Below, one piece after another: positions 53,397 to 63,598 of a stretch of 64,000 nt of DNA; positions within the stretch are counted from its first letter, which is position 1, and the number at the start of each line of letters is the position of its first letter. This DNA is from Corynebacterium dentalis (lineage in GTDB: Bacteria > Actinomycetota > Actinomycetes > Mycobacteriales > Mycobacteriaceae): positions 186,001-250,000 of the forward strand of contig NZ_OCTS01000004.1 in assembly GCF_900232865.1 (NCBI RefSeq), in the 5' to 3' direction. Below the pieces are notes generated by a model, which saw only the letters and a program-made list of their open reading frames with translations, was not told the DNA's origin and did no database searches. The position numbers were made by a program, and so were the translations under genes.

Positions 53397-55817
53397 TTAA
53401 GGGTTAATCAGTCCGTCGATAATCGCGCCGATGTCCTGTCCGCCACCATTGTTTGGTGCTGGGGCAGGGGCAGGCACTGGTGCGGGTTCGTTCGGCGATG
53501 GTGCAGGCGCCGGTGACGGAGCCGGTGCCTGAGTCACCGGTGCTTGTTCCACTGGCTGTTGTTCTTCGTAACCGCCGCCGCCACCGCCGGTGGCTACCTC
53601 TCCCGCAGATCCACTGGCCGTGTCTCCGGAATCACCGAAGTACTCCACGTCGGCGTTCTGCAGGGAGCTATCCATAACGTTTTTCCAGATCGTGGCCGGC
53701 ACGCTGGAGCCGTACATGATGCCGCCCCATTCGTTAACCAGAGGCTGGTTATCTACAGTTCCCAACCACACGGCCGTGGCCAGCTGCGGGGTGGAACCGA
53801 TCATCCAGGCATCCTTATTCTGGCCGGTATCGCCCAGCTGAGAGGTACCTGTCTTGGCTGCCGAAGGACGTCCGCCCGCAAGGCTGTTGCCATTGGAGTA
53901 AGCGGCGATTGGGCCCATGGCCTCCACCACACCGTTGGCCACTTCCTCATCGATAACCTGGTCGCCCTCCGGGTTGGAGTTATCCAGCAGAACATCTCCA
54001 TCAGCATTTTCTACCTTCTGCACGAAGTGCGGACGGTAGTACATGCCCTCATTGCTCAAGGTGGCCAAGATGGATGCCATGTCCAGTGGGGAGGACTGAT
54101 ACTGGCCCAGGGTGATGCCTTCGAACGGAGCTCCGCCGTTTTCCTTCAGCGTCTCACCCACGCCAGGCAGCGTCTCTGCTGCACCCAGGCGGTGAGCCAT
54201 ATCGGCTACGTCCTGTGCACCGCCGTTGAGCTCACGAGTCAGGCGGATAAAGGAGGTATTCAGAGACATCTTCAACGCCTGCGAAATCGGGCAGGAGCCA
54301 CAGGACTGGTCGTCCACGTTGGTCACTTCGGTCTGGCCGGTAGTGACAGGGGAAGAATCGAAGTAATCGTAGATACTTCCTCCCTGGTCCAAGTAAGCCG
54401 CTAGGGCAACGATCTTGAACGTTGAGCCGGTCTGCAGGCCCGCACCCGCATAGTCGTAACCCACTGGATCTTCGCCGCCGTACCACGAGCGCACAGCGCC
54501 AGACTTCGGATCCACGGAGACCACTGCCTCACGCACATCCTCGGCCAAGCTCTCGGTCTGGGTGCGGGCTTGCTCCACCGCCGCGTTTTGCGCCTGCATG
54601 TCGATAGTAGTGGTGATTCGCAGGCCTCCCGTATTCACCTGCTCTTCGGTGATTCCGGCCTCTTCCAGCTCCGCAATCACGCGGGACTTGATCAGTCCAT
54701 TCGGGCCTTCACCCACGTTGTTGTTGGCGGTTGCGGCAGGATCCTGCACGGCCGGGTACGTGGCATTAAGACGCTCGGTTCGCGAAATTGCACCAATGTC
54801 CACCATGCCGTCCATGACATAGTTCCACCGGTATTCAGCATTATCGCGGTTGGTCCACGGATCCAATGAGGATGGAGCCTGGATGGTAGCGGCCAATACC
54901 GCGCCTTCCTCCGGAGTCAGCTGGGAGACATCCTTGTTGAAATATGCCTTGGATGCTGCGGAAATGCCGTAGGCGTTTCGTCCGAAGTAGATGGTGTTCA
55001 GGTAGGCCTCAAGGATCTCGTCCTTGGACCACTCGCGTGCCATCTTGGCGGAAATCACCAACTCTTTGGCCTTACGAGTTAGGGAGAATTCATCGCCCAC
55101 CAGCGCGTTTTTTACGTACTGCTGGGTAATCGTGGAACCGCCGCCGGCACCAGAGCGTCCCAGCAACTGGCCAAATGCCGCGCGGGCAAAGCCGGTCACG
55201 GAGAAACCGGGGTTGGTGTAGAAGTTGCGGTCCTCAGCCGAGAGCACAGCGTTACGTACTGGCTCGGGGATCTCACTCAGGTCCACGTTTTGCCTGTTGC
55301 CTTCTGGTGGCACGATGCGTGCCAATTCCGTGCCATTGTCCGACGCCATGATGTAGGAAATTTGGTTGTTCACCAATTCCTCTGGTTCTGGCACCTTAGT
55401 CACGGAGTAGGCGGTGAAGAATGCAATCAGAGGAACAATGATGGCCACTGCCATAAGAGCTGCGAATCCTGCGAGCAGGGAACGGCGGAACTCCTTGGAC
55501 TTCCAGCTGTTCTTCTTCCGGGCGCGCGCAGTGATGTTGCCATTAGAGGCCACCTTCTGCTGCGTGGCCTTATTCTTAGGTCCATTCTTCGCAGCAGGGC
55601 GGTTCCGCTGGGCACTCGGGCGCTGGGCCTTAGAACCCTGGGCTTTAGCACCCTGGGAATTCGGGCGCTGAGCCTTAGAACTCTGGGCACCGTTGGATCG
55701 AGACTGGCCCTTGGCGCCAGCCTGGTTTCCCTTGCCGCGGGCATTGTTCGGACGACCCTGGTTGGCCGACGTGTTGCGGTTCGGGCGCTTCCTCGGTGGC
55801 TTACTGTCAGAAGACAA
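53397..55817 (-). CDS. ponA: Class A penicillin-binding protein 1
   Basis: 806 aa. Basic disordered N-terminus (105 residues of Lys, Arg, Asn, Gln), one membrane helix (LLAGFAALMAVAIIVPLIAF), glycosyltransferase GT51 with SAEDRNFYTNPGF and GGSTITQQYVKNAL, and the transpeptidase with GSTFKIVALAAYL (SxxK Ser), SLNTSF and AAKTGTSQLGD (KTG). The C-terminal 80 residues are Gly/Pro/Ala-rich. It polymerises and cross-links peptidoglycan. Neighbours match Rv0049-Rv0051. A motif copy is at 55335-55348. Confidence 0.95.
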   Translation of the reverse strand: MSSDSKPPRKRPNRNTSANQGRPNNARGKGNQAGAKGQSRSNGAQSSKAQRPNSQGAKAQGSKAQRPSAQRNRPAAKNGPKNKATQQKVASNGNITARARKKNSWKSKEFRRSLLAGFAALMAVAIIVPLIAFFTAYSVTKVPEPEELVNNQISYIMASDNGTELARIVPPEGNRQNVDLSEIPEPVRNAVLSAEDRNFYTNPGFSVTGFARAAFGQLLGRSGAGGGSTITQQYVKNALVGDEFSLTRKAKELVISAKMAREWSKDEILEAYLNTIYFGRNAYGISAASKAYFNKDVSQLTPEEGAVLAATIQAPSSLDPWTNRDNAEYRWNYVMDGMVDIGAISRTERLNATYPAVQDPAATANNNVGEGPNGLIKSRVIAELEEAGITEEQVNTGGLRITTTIDMQAQNAAVEQARTQTESLAEDVREAVVSVDPKSGAVRSWYGGEDPVGYDYAGAGLQTGSTFKIVALAAYLDQGGSIYDYFDSSPVTTGQTEVTNVDDQSCGSCPISQALKMSLNTSFIRLTRELNGGAQDVADMAHRLGAAETLPGVGETLKENGGAPFEGITLGQYQSSPLDMASILATLSNEGMYYRPHFVQKVENADGDVLLDNSNPEGDQVIDEEVANGVVEAMGPIAAYSNGNSLAGGRPSAAKTGTSQLGDTGQNKDAWMIGSTPQLATAVWLGTVDNQPLVNEWGGIMYGSSVPATIWKNVMDSSLQNADVEYFGDSGDTASGSAGEVATGGGGGGYEEQQPVEQAPVTQAPAPSPAPAPSPNEPAPVPAPAPAPNNGGGQDIGAIIDGLINP

Positions 55818-55853
55818 TGGGATAAATCTCCATTACTCGAGTAATTCTGGCTA

Positions 55854-56249
55854 TTAACGCAGCGTGAGTACCTCGTGCTGCGTTAAAAAGTTCCACTTGC
55901 AGTGCAAGCACACTTCCACAGTATGGATTGATAACTCCGCGTCCGCGCCCGTTTCGAGCGCAGCGAAATCCTCAATCAGTTTCTGTATCTCCGTTACATT
56001 ACGCGCAGTACCCGACTTTTCACCTAACCACTGGCCGTGTATCCAGCGCGTCAACCTTAAGTTTTGCTGTCCGCACACCGGACAATCGGCGTCAATCGAC
56101 TCGCCAAGAACTTCGGCGGAGGCGATCAGGGACGGGGTGGCGTCGAGAATTGAAGACCTGCTGCGCTCCCCACGCCGCACCTGGGCAAGCACCCGGGTGC
56201 GGTCGAGATGACGGTCCATGACGCGGCGCGAAAGGGAGGAGGCGGACAT
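55854..56249 (-). CDS. Small zinc-binding protein (DUF5318-like)
   Basis: 131 aa. Two CxxC pairs (DADCPVCGQQNL and VCLHCKWNFL) probably bind one zinc; a basic helical N-terminus precedes them. It is the Rv0049 counterpart by position next to ponA, 36 nt upstream of it on the same strand. Function unknown. Motif copy at 56138-56154. Confidence 0.75.
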   Translation of the reverse strand: MSASSLSRRVMDRHLDRTRVLAQVRRGERSRSSILDATPSLIASAEVLGESIDADCPVCGQQNLRLTRWIHGQWLGEKSGTARNVTEIQKLIEDFAALETGADAELSIHTVEVCLHCKWNFLTQHEVLTLR

Positions 56250-56360
56250 GCCGACATCCTACGTTCAGCGTCAACTTGATCGGTTCACTAAATCAACTTG
56301 ATCGATAAACATCGCCGCCAACCACGGGATTTTCCGAGTAGAGACATAGCTTTGAAAGTT

Positions 56361-57452
56361 ATGAGTGAAAACACAGTGAACATTGCAATCGTAGGTCTGG
56401 GCAACTGCGCCACCTCGCTGGTTCAGGGTCTGACCTACTACGCAGACGCCAACGATGGGGACGATATCCCCGGCCTGATGCATGCAAAGTTCGGCCCGTA
56501 CCGCATCTCCGATGTAGAGGTTGTTGCCGCATTCGATGTGGACGAGGACAAGGTGGGCAAGGACGTCTCCGAGGCTCTGGAGGCTTCCCAGAACTGCACC
56601 ATCAAGATCGCCGACGTGCCGGAGCTGGGAGTCAAGGTTCAGCGCGGACACACCTACGACGGCCTAGGCAAGCACTACCTGGAGACCATCGAAGAATCCT
56701 CCGAAGCACCGGTTGACGTGGTAGAAGCCCTCAAGGCCGCCAACGCAGACGTGCTGGTCAGCTACCTGCCTGTAGGTTCCGAAGAGGCAGACAAGTTCTA
56801 CGCGCAGTGCGCCATCGACGCAGGCTGTGCCTTCGTCAACGCGCTTCCTGTGTTCATCGCTTCTGACCCGGAGTGGGCTAAGAAGTTCGAAGACGCTGGC
56901 CTGCCCATCGTCGGCGATGACATCAAGAGCCAAGTAGGCGCCACCATCACCCACCGCGTGCTGGCTAAGTTGTTTGAAGACCGTGGCGTGCGCTTGGAGC
57001 GCACCATGCAGCTCAACGTGGGCGGCAACATGGACTTCAAGAACATGCTGGACCGGGAGCGTCTGGAGTCCAAGAAGATCTCCAAGACTCAGGCCGTGAC
57101 GTCCAACCTCAAAACCAGTCCGCTGGCCGGCAAGGTGGCAGACCGCAACGTCCACATCGGCCCGTCCGACTACGTGGAATGGTTGGATGACCGCAAATGG
57201 GCGTACGTCCGCCTCGAGGGCTCCGCTTTCGGCGAGGTTCCGTTGAACTTGGAGTACAAGCTGGAAGTATGGGATTCCCCTAACTCCGCGGGCATCATCA
57301 TCGATGCCGTGCGCGCCGCCAAGATTGCCTTGGACCGGGGAGTGGCCGGTCCGGTCAACCCGGCGTCCAGCTACCTGATGAAGTCCCCTCCAGTGCAGTT
57401 GCCTGATGACGTTGCTCGCGCGCAGCTGGAAGAATTCATCAACGGCGCGTAG
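56361..57452 (+). CDS. ino1: Inositol-3-phosphate synthase
   Basis: 363 aa from ATG 56361. Ino1 converts glucose 6-phosphate to inositol 1(3)-phosphate, the start of mycothiol, PI and LAM synthesis. Visible: [18 protein letters not shown] (NAD loop), [59 protein letters not shown] and [20 protein letters not shown]. Actinobacterial type, much shorter than eukaryotic Ino1. Divergent from the DUF5318 gene (111 nt). Confidence 0.96.
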   Translation: MSENTVNIAIVGLGNCATSLVQGLTYYADANDGDDIPGLMHAKFGPYRISDVEVVAAFDVDEDKVGKDVSEALEASQNCTIKIADVPELGVKVQRGHTYDGLGKHYLETIEESSEAPVDVVEALKAANADVLVSYLPVGSEEADKFYAQCAIDAGCAFVNALPVFIASDPEWAKKFEDAGLPIVGDDIKSQVGATITHRVLAKLFEDRGVRLERTMQLNVGGNMDFKNMLDRERLESKKISKTQAVTSNLKTSPLAGKVADRNVHIGPSDYVEWLDDRKWAYVRLEGSAFGEVPLNLEYKLEVWDSPNSAGIIIDAVRAAKIALDRGVAGPVNPASSYLMKSPPVQLPDDVARAQLEEFINGA

Positions 57453-57588
57453 TTTGCCGGACGTGCGCGCCTTATTGGGTTCCCCTCCTGGGTTTGCCTC
57501 CTAGGGTGCGCCAATTGCACTGTTCAGCCCACGGGCGATTAAGGTTTATCTCGCAAACAACTTAAGCCCATTGAGGTAGCGTATAAAC

Positions 57589-58038
57589 ATGCCCAAGACT
57601 CCGCTAGAGATCGCACAAGATCTGCGACCGGCCCTGTCACGTCTCAACCTGCTGTACTTCCGCCAAGCAGATTCGTACACCATCAGCTTGGCGCAGATGT
57701 CCATCATGACGATTCTGGATGAAACTGGCCCCATGCGAATCAGCCAGATCGCGCAGGCAGAGGCCATTCGCATGCCAACCGCCTCCAACGCGGTCAACCA
57801 GCTGGAATCCATGGGCTTGGTCTCTCGCGTGCGAGATGTTTCTGACCGCCGCGGAGTCAGCGTGCAGCTGACCGAGAAGGGCAAGGAAGAGCTGATCCGC
57901 AGCGGTGAGAACCGCAATGTGGCACTGGCTCGCATGATCGAAAACCTCACGCCTGAGGAGATTGCTCAGGTGGAAAAGGCAGCTCCGCTGATCAACCTGA
58001 TTTTGAATCGCTACACCGAGGCACACTCCAAGGACTAG
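57589..58038 (+). CDS. MarR-family regulator, MalR-like
   Basis: 149 aa with winged helix: LDETGPMRISQIAQAEAIRM, recognition helix PTASNAVNQLESMGLVSRV and wing DVSDRRGVSVQLTEKG. Position next to a universal stress protein gene and near ino1 resembles the C. glutamicum malR region, which controls envelope-related genes; the orthology is inferred. It probably forms an operon with the next gene (12 nt apart). Confidence 0.85.
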   Translation: MPKTPLEIAQDLRPALSRLNLLYFRQADSYTISLAQMSIMTILDETGPMRISQIAQAEAIRMPTASNAVNQLESMGLVSRVRDVSDRRGVSVQLTEKGKEELIRSGENRNVALARMIENLTPEEIAQVEKAAPLINLILNRYTEAHSKD

Positions 58039-58050
58039 GCGCACGCATTC

Positions 58051-59052
58051 GTGAGCAGCGAAAATACTTCCAAAAGCTTTAAGTCAGCTTTTCCCCGCAA
58101 TCCTGCGAAGAGCTCTTCCCCGCAGGGGAAGGGCTCTGAAGTTCGTCCACTCCGGGTGCTGATGACGTGGCGCCCTGATTCCGCTGGCGATGAGGCCGCG
58201 CGGTTCGTGGCGTGGCTTTCTCGCACCCAACCCGTTCTTGTCCGCACCGCCACGGTGATTTCCCGAGTGTGGACCCAGCAGCCCGGTTCCCGGGAGAACG
58301 AAGAGTTTGCGCAGTGGCTTCAGGCTGAATCTGAGGCCTGTTCTCGGGCCGCCCGCTCGGCACTCCTGGATGCGGGAGTGCCCTCGTCCATGTTGGACGC
58401 TGAGGTTCCTTCCGCTGTTTCTACCGATCATTCGGAGACCTCCGTTCTTATCGACGCCGCCAAGGACTTTCAGGCGGATCTCATGCTGCTGGGATCCCAT
58501 CCCGCCGCTCCTCAGGGGCGCTACCGCATCGGCTCCACTGCAGACGCGTTGCTGCACTGCTCACCAGTTCCGCTGGCTCTTGCTCCGCGTGATCCTAAGC
58601 TCTCTAAGCGGGGGATTACGCGCGTGAACTGTAGTTATGTGGATACAGAGCAGTCTCACCAAGCGTTGCGGCACGCGGCGGACTTGGCTGCACGATGGAA
58701 TGTTCCTCTGCGTTTGGTGGCGTTCAGCCCGCGCGGGGCCACCATGTATCCCACGACGGTGCCATTTTCCGATAGCTACGACATGATGGTCGAGTGGCGC
58801 GAGCAGGCGCTGGCATTGTTGGATCGTGGTAAAGATCGCGCTTTGTCCCGTCATCCGGATCTGCACGTCCAGACTGAAGCTGGAGCTGGTTATGGCTGGT
58901 CCGGGGCTATGAACGATATGAAGTGGAAGAAGGGCGATCTGCTGGTCATGGGATCTTCCGTGCTGGGAGACTTCAACCGTGTTTTCATTGGACCTTCCAC
59001 GAACCAGATTCTGCGGCACTCTCCGGTGCCGGTGATGATTAGCCCGGTGTAG
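58051..59052 (+). CDS. Tandem universal stress protein
   Basis: 333 aa from a GTG start. Two Usp domains: the first, about residues 28-180, starts RVLMTWRPDSAGDEAARF and ends RYRIGSTADALLHCSPVPLA; the second, about 190-333, ends VMGSSVLGDFNRVFIGPST with CSPV/HSPV pockets. The G-x2-G-x9-G(S/T) ATP motif is seen in the second domain only in part. Cytoplasmic. Follows the MarR gene closely. Confidence 0.85.
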   Translation: MSSENTSKSFKSAFPRNPAKSSSPQGKGSEVRPLRVLMTWRPDSAGDEAARFVAWLSRTQPVLVRTATVISRVWTQQPGSRENEEFAQWLQAESEACSRAARSALLDAGVPSSMLDAEVPSAVSTDHSETSVLIDAAKDFQADLMLLGSHPAAPQGRYRIGSTADALLHCSPVPLALAPRDPKLSKRGITRVNCSYVDTEQSHQALRHAADLAARWNVPLRLVAFSPRGATMYPTTVPFSDSYDMMVEWREQALALLDRGKDRALSRHPDLHVQTEAGAGYGWSGAMNDMKWKKGDLLVMGSSVLGDFNRVFIGPSTNQILRHSPVPVMISPV

Positions 59053-59111
59053 CAGTAGTCCTGCAGGCTCAATAACCTGCGGTTTTTCGATTGTGTAGGC
59101 TCGGAAGCATC

Positions 59112-59579
59112 ATGTCTAACACGCTTGGTTCCCCTGATCCCCACGAGCCACGTATCTCCGTGCCGCGTGACGGTGCCATGCCGTCGTCGCGGCCGGATAC
59201 GTTGGATTACGAAGCAGATCCGCTGCTTCGCTTGGAGAAGAACAACCAGTCCACCCGCCACGCGGTGATTTTCTTCTTCGCCATCATTGCCGCCATGTTC
59301 GGCACTGCGCTGTTGATCTACTTGGTGTCCCAAGTGATGGGCGGCCCACGTTGCGAGGCAGATAGTTCCGCAATGCTGTGCAGCACCACGATGCGAGTTA
59401 TCTTCGCCATCCTGCCCACCGCGATCGCACTATTCGGGCAGTTCGGCAGCGCCTGGATCACTTACGCCCGCTGGCGCGACCACCTGCGGTGGCGCCCTTG
59501 GCTGGCCGTGGTGTGGTTCATCATGCCCATCACTTTGGCCTGGGTTATCTCCATCGGGTCTGCGCTGCTGATCGGCTAG
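59112..59579 (+). CDS. Unknown three-helix membrane protein
   Basis: 155 aa from ATG 59112 (GGAAG, 5 nt spacing). A 55-residue hydrophilic N-terminus is followed by three helices (VIFFFAIIAAMFGTALLIYL, VIFAILPTAIALFGQFGSAW, WLAVVWFIMPITLAWVISIG) and a Cys pair in the first outer loop (RCEAD..MLCS). Conserved-looking actinobacterial type, function unknown. The gene ends at a strong terminator. Confidence 0.7.
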   Translation: MSNTLGSPDPHEPRISVPRDGAMPSSRPDTLDYEADPLLRLEKNNQSTRHAVIFFFAIIAAMFGTALLIYLVSQVMGGPRCEADSSAMLCSTTMRVIFAILPTAIALFGQFGSAWITYARWRDHLRWRPWLAVVWFIMPITLAWVISIGSALLIG

Positions 59580-59603
59580 AGAATCAGGCACTCAAGACGG
59601 ATG

Positions 59604-59645
59604 AAAGGCAGGCACCGATTTGTGGTGCCTGCCTTTCGCTTTTTC
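59604..59645. terminator. Bidirectional terminator between membrane gene and leuS
   Basis: 13-bp perfect stem AAAGGCAGGCACC / GGTGCCTGCCTTT with a 7-nt loop (59604-59636), followed on the plus strand by CGCTTTTT. It serves the gene ending at 59579 and possibly leuS on the other strand. Confidence 0.9.
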
Positions 59646-59656
59646 GACTACCGTGG

Positions 59657-62614
59657 TCACTTCGCGACGATGTTGACCATCTTGCCTGGTACAACGATGA
59701 TCTTCGCCACCTTCTTACCCTCAATATGGCCCACCACGTTGGGCTCTTCCAATGCGGCCTTTTCTATATCCTCACGCGAGGCATCCGCGGGCACGGTGAT
59801 CCGCCCACGTAGCTTGCCCATCACCTGAACAGGCAGCTCGATGCTGTCATCCTTCAACCAACGCTCTTCCCAGGTAGGGAAGGGGCGATAGGTGACGCCA
59901 TTGTCGTTACCCAAGATCGCCCACATTTCTTCTGCGATGTGTGGAGCAACAGGAGCGAGCATGAGCACCAACGGCTCTACTGCAGCGCGTGGCACAGCAG
60001 CTTGGCCGTATGCACCGCTGCCGCCGTAAGTCTTGGTGAGGTAGTTAACGTACTCGATGAGCTTGGCCACGGCGGTGTTATCGCGCAGCTCAGCGTAATC
60101 CTCGTGGACGCCGGCGACGGTGCGGTGCAACGCGCGGTTGTCGTCGTCGGAAAGAGAAGCACTAGTGACTGTGGAATGGCCGGTGGACTCGTCCACAACC
60201 AGGCGCCACGCACGCTGCAGGAATCGCTGCGCACCCACCACGTCCTTGGTTGCCCACGGACGTGACGTGTCCAGTGGTCCCATCGCCATCTCGTAGACGC
60301 GCAGGGTATCCGCGCCAAAGTTCTCGCAAATGTCATCCGGGCTCACGGCATTCTTCAGGGACTTGCCCATCTTGCCGTACTCCTGGAAAACCTCCTCCTC
60401 AGAGCCATCTCCGGCGGGGTCGGTCCAGAAGAACTTGCCCTCGCGCTCAGTGACTTCCTCGGCGGGAACGTACACGCCACGGGCATCCGTGTAGGCGTAC
60501 GCCTGGATGTAGCCCTGGTTGAACAAGCGATGGTACGGCTCGAAGCTGGATACGAAACCGAGGTCGAAGAGAACCTTGTGCCAGAAACGGCTGTACAGCA
60601 GGTGCAGGACAGCGTGCTCCACACCGCCGACGTACAGATCCACGCCGCCGGAGGGGCGGCCCTCGCGAGGGCCAACCCAATAACGCTCATTTTCGATGTC
60701 CACCAGGGCATCGTCGTTGGTGGGATCAATGTATCGCAGCTGGTACCAAGAAGAACCCGCCCACTGCGGCATCACGTTGGTATCGCGCCGGTACATCTTC
60801 GGCCCATCGCCTAGATCCAGCTCCACGTTGACCCACTCCTTGGCCTTAGCCAACGGGGGTTGAGGGGCTGAATCCGCATCGTCAGGATCAAAGCTGACCG
60901 GCTTGTAATCCTCTACCTCAGGCAACTCGATGGGCAGCATCTTCTCAGGCAGTGGGTGAGCTACACCATCCTCGTCATAGACGATAGGGAAAGGCTCGCC
61001 CCAGTAGCGCTGGCGAGCGAAGAGCCAATCGCGCAGCTTGTACTGAATCTTTCCTTGACCAGTACCGTTGTTTTCCAGCCAATCGATCGTTGCGGCCTTA
61101 GCCTCGTCCAGACCCAAGCCGTTGATGTCCAAGCCACGGTCGTTCGCACTATTGACAGCTACGCCGCCGTCAACGAAAGCCTTTTCCAGCTCGCCCTTTG
61201 GAGGTTGCTGACCTTCCGGAGCGACCACTTGGGTGATGGATAGTCCGAAAGCCTTGGCGAACTCGAAGTCACGCTCGTCATGCGCCGGAACGGCCATGAT
61301 GGCACCGGTACCGTAGCCCATCAGGACGTAGTCAGCGATGAATACGGGAATGGACGCGCCGTTGACCGGGTTGGTGGCAGTCACACCCAAGTACACGCCG
61401 GTCTTTTCTTTGTTCTCCTGACGTTCCAGATCGCTCTTCGCAGCGATAGACGCACGGTACGCTGCAACTGCTTCAGCAGGATTGCTAGAACCATTGGTCC
61501 AGCGCTCGTCCACACCGTCATAAGTCTGGTCACCAGCGGCTTCCACCAGCGAGTCCACGAGCTCGTGCTCCGGAGCCAGCACCATGTACTGCGCACCGAA
61601 AAGAGTATCCGGCCGAGTGGTGAATACAGTGATCGAGTCATCGGTGGCGTCGGACGAAAAAACAACCTCTGCACCACGGGACCGACCAATCCAATTCCGC
61701 TGCATGGACTTGACCTTCTCCGGCCAATTCAAATAATCCAGATCATCAATCAGACGATCCGAATACGCAGTGATGCGCATCATCCACTGCTGGAGATTCT
61801 TGCGGAAAACGGGGAAATTACCGCGCTCGGAACGGCCGTCCGCAGTGACTTCCTCATTAGCCAACACAGTTCCCAAGCCGGGGCACCAATTGACCATGGA
61901 GTTCGAGCGGTACACCAAGCGGTGTTCATCGAGAATGGCCTGACGCTCAGCCTCGCTCAGAGAAGACCAATCCTCGCGCTCGCCAGCAAATTTTTCTTCC
62001 AGCTCAGCAATCGGACGCGCCTTACCCTTGCCGTCATTAGCCTCTGGATCAAACCAGGAGTTGTAAATCTGCAGGAAAATCCACTGCGTCCACCGGTAAA
62101 AATCAGTGTCCGTGGTAGCCACGGAACGGCGCTTATCGTGACCCAAACCCAGGCGACCTAGCTGGCGCTCCATGTTCTCGATATTCGCCATCGTGGTGGT
62201 ACGCGGGTGAGTGCCGGTCTGTACAGCGTACTGCTCAGCGGGCAGGCCGAAAGAGTCATAACCCAGCGTATGCAGGACATTTGCACCCTTCATACGGTGG
62301 AAGCGCGCAAATACGTCCGTGGCAATATAACCCAGCGGGTGCCCCACGTGCAGACCCACACCGGACGGATAAGGGAACATATCCTGCACAAACATGCGGT
62401 CTTCCGGCAGCTGCAAACCCGGTTCCGAAAGATCTCCCGTGGGGTTGGGAGCGTTAAACGTGCCTTGCTGCCTCCACACGTCCTGCCAGCGCTTCTCAAT
62501 CTCCGCTGCAAGCTGCGGGGTGTAGCGATACGTGGTGGCGTTCGCTGAATCCGCGTTGCCTGCGCCGGACTGGCCTTCTGGGCTGGTCGAATTGCCGGTA
62601 GCTGGGGTAGTCAT
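59657..62614 (-). CDS. leuS: Leucyl-tRNA synthetase
   Basis: 985 aa from ATG 62614. Class I: HIGH-type [10 protein letters not shown] after MFPYPSG, the CP1 editing domain with T-rich [10 protein letters not shown] and [15 protein letters not shown] as GKMGKSLKN, then the anticodon domain and the C-terminal [19 protein letters not shown]. About 30 residues longer than usual at the N-terminus (Ser/Ala/Asn-rich before TYRYTPQ). Motif copy at 61645-61662, in editing-domain codons for [10 protein letters not shown]. Confidence 0.97.
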   Translation of the reverse strand: MTTPATGNSTSPEGQSGAGNADSANATTYRYTPQLAAEIEKRWQDVWRQQGTFNAPNPTGDLSEPGLQLPEDRMFVQDMFPYPSGVGLHVGHPLGYIATDVFARFHRMKGANVLHTLGYDSFGLPAEQYAVQTGTHPRTTTMANIENMERQLGRLGLGHDKRRSVATTDTDFYRWTQWIFLQIYNSWFDPEANDGKGKARPIAELEEKFAGEREDWSSLSEAERQAILDEHRLVYRSNSMVNWCPGLGTVLANEEVTADGRSERGNFPVFRKNLQQWMMRITAYSDRLIDDLDYLNWPEKVKSMQRNWIGRSRGAEVVFSSDATDDSITVFTTRPDTLFGAQYMVLAPEHELVDSLVEAAGDQTYDGVDERWTNGSSNPAEAVAAYRASIAAKSDLERQENKEKTGVYLGVTATNPVNGASIPVFIADYVLMGYGTGAIMAVPAHDERDFEFAKAFGLSITQVVAPEGQQPPKGELEKAFVDGGVAVNSANDRGLDINGLGLDEAKAATIDWLENNGTGQGKIQYKLRDWLFARQRYWGEPFPIVYDEDGVAHPLPEKMLPIELPEVEDYKPVSFDPDDADSAPQPPLAKAKEWVNVELDLGDGPKMYRRDTNVMPQWAGSSWYQLRYIDPTNDDALVDIENERYWVGPREGRPSGGVDLYVGGVEHAVLHLLYSRFWHKVLFDLGFVSSFEPYHRLFNQGYIQAYAYTDARGVYVPAEEVTEREGKFFWTDPAGDGSEEEVFQEYGKMGKSLKNAVSPDDICENFGADTLRVYEMAMGPLDTSRPWATKDVVGAQRFLQRAWRLVVDESTGHSTVTSASLSDDDNRALHRTVAGVHEDYAELRDNTAVAKLIEYVNYLTKTYGGSGAYGQAAVPRAAVEPLVLMLAPVAPHIAEEMWAILGNDNGVTYRPFPTWEERWLKDDSIELPVQVMGKLRGRITVPADASREDIEKAALEEPNVVGHIEGKKVAKIIVVPGKMVNIVAK

Positions 62615-62842
62615 GCTTGAAAATTGTAGTGGGTGGCCGGGACAACGGTGCAACCGCGTGGGCTGGTGGATGCACCGCAGGCGAAATATTGGGCGTTCGG
62701 CGGAGACGCCACTAGTGGCTAGCCATGTGACAACTTTGAACTCCCTAGGTGAGCTGCCAACTCTCTAGAGCCTCACATCAGATGCAAAATACGATTCCTC
62801 TGCTTACAGTTAGGGGATTGAACTCCTTGAGGTTAGGTAGAA

Positions 62843-63466
62843 ATGGGTGCTGGTGAAGTAGGACCAGGTTTCTGGACGGTGTCTGATCTTCATCTGGGAC
62901 ACCGCTTGGTTTCAGAATTGCGTGGGTTTGTTTCAACTGATCAACATGATGCAGTGATTTTGAATAACCTTCGGGAGATTCCAGATCGCGTGAGACTAGT
63001 GTGTCTGGGGGATATTTCGGTACGTCGTGATGATGAGGCGTTGCAACGGTTGGGAGAGCTCAAGCGTGAGAAGTCTTTCAGGATGATTCTGGTGCCGGGC
63101 AACCATGATCGTGTGCATCCGATGTTCGGGATGGATTCGGTTAGGGAGTGGACACCGAAGTATAGGGAGGTCTTCGATGTGATCTCGTTTGATCTGCAGG
63201 TGCGGATTGGTCGGTGGCTTGTGCTGCTGACTCATATTCCGCGGGCTGTGGGGGAGTTTGCGGTGGTGGATCCTCATCAGACGGACAAGCTGGCCCGGTG
63301 GGCAGCTCGAGAGGGGTTCGAGTGCACGGTGCATGGGCATGCACATTCGGATGTGGCGATTCGGCGCGAGAACGTGAACGTATGTCTGAAGGCGACAGGC
63401 TTACGTCCGGTGTCACCGGCGGCGCTGGAGGAGATGGTGACCAAGGCAGTGCGATTAAAGCACTGA
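62843..63466 (+). CDS. Calcineurin-like metallophosphoesterase
   Basis: 207 aa. All metal-site motifs are present: VSDLHLGHR (Asp, His), CLGDISV (Asp), PGNHDRV (Asn, His), THIP (His) and VHGHAHSD (His, His). Small single-domain phosphoesterases of this type are often phage-borne. The coding sequence uses many T-ending codons (GAT, CAT, GTT) where neighbours use C-ending ones, so it may be acquired. The substrate is unknown. Start ATG 62843. Confidence 0.8.
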   Translation: MGAGEVGPGFWTVSDLHLGHRLVSELRGFVSTDQHDAVILNNLREIPDRVRLVCLGDISVRRDDEALQRLGELKREKSFRMILVPGNHDRVHPMFGMDSVREWTPKYREVFDVISFDLQVRIGRWLVLLTHIPRAVGEFAVVDPHQTDKLARWAAREGFECTVHGHAHSDVAIRRENVNVCLKATGLRPVSPAALEEMVTKAVRLKH

Positions 63467-63502
63467 GCTAGGAACAGCAGTTCCCTCCATTGGGTGAGGT
63501 CA

Positions 63503-63598
63503 TCATCGATGAGGTTCTATCCACAGCGGATGTGAGGCGGCGTGGATGCCATCGCTTTCTGCGACGCCGTGTTTAGTGGCAGATTTCGCTGCTCTCAT
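63503..63598 (-). pseudogene. Truncated toxin of a toxin-antitoxin pair
   Basis: 31 codons beginning MRAAKSATKHGVAESDGIHA and ending WIEPHR followed by TGA. The pattern KHGV..SDxIHAxxxPLWxEP fits the N-terminus of a small toxin family often downstream of RHH antitoxins. In the next frame the sequence continues as DDDLTQWRELLFLAQ, as a longer toxin would, so a frameshift is likely. Its ATG overlaps the antitoxin stop (ATGA). The remaining 3' part is absent because the phosphoesterase gene ends at 63466. Confidence 0.6.

Larger units (their letters stand above)
973..61662. repeat. Interspersed CGACGCCA motif with a T-rich arm
   Basis: Plus-strand copies (T-rich arm then CGACGCCA): 2662-2674, 7951-7964, 14313-14326, 19513-19527, 21091-21102, 28171-28185, 32591-32602, 35818-35834, 38331-38347, 45135-45147, 55335-55348. 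Minus-strand copies (TGGCGTCG then A-rich): 973-989, 7105-7120, 10876-10893, 20090-20108, 22609-22620, 33340-33352, 41459-41472, 46083-46103, 46362-46378, 56138-56154, 61645-61662. Best copies read TTTTC, 0-3 nt, CGACGCCA. Found by eye, so the list may be incomplete. Confidence 0.75.

Noticed and set aside
973-61662. Motif as FtsK-orienting (KOPS) or another strictly polar element
   Set aside because: Copies are evenly split between the strands (11 and 11) with no run of one orientation in this window.
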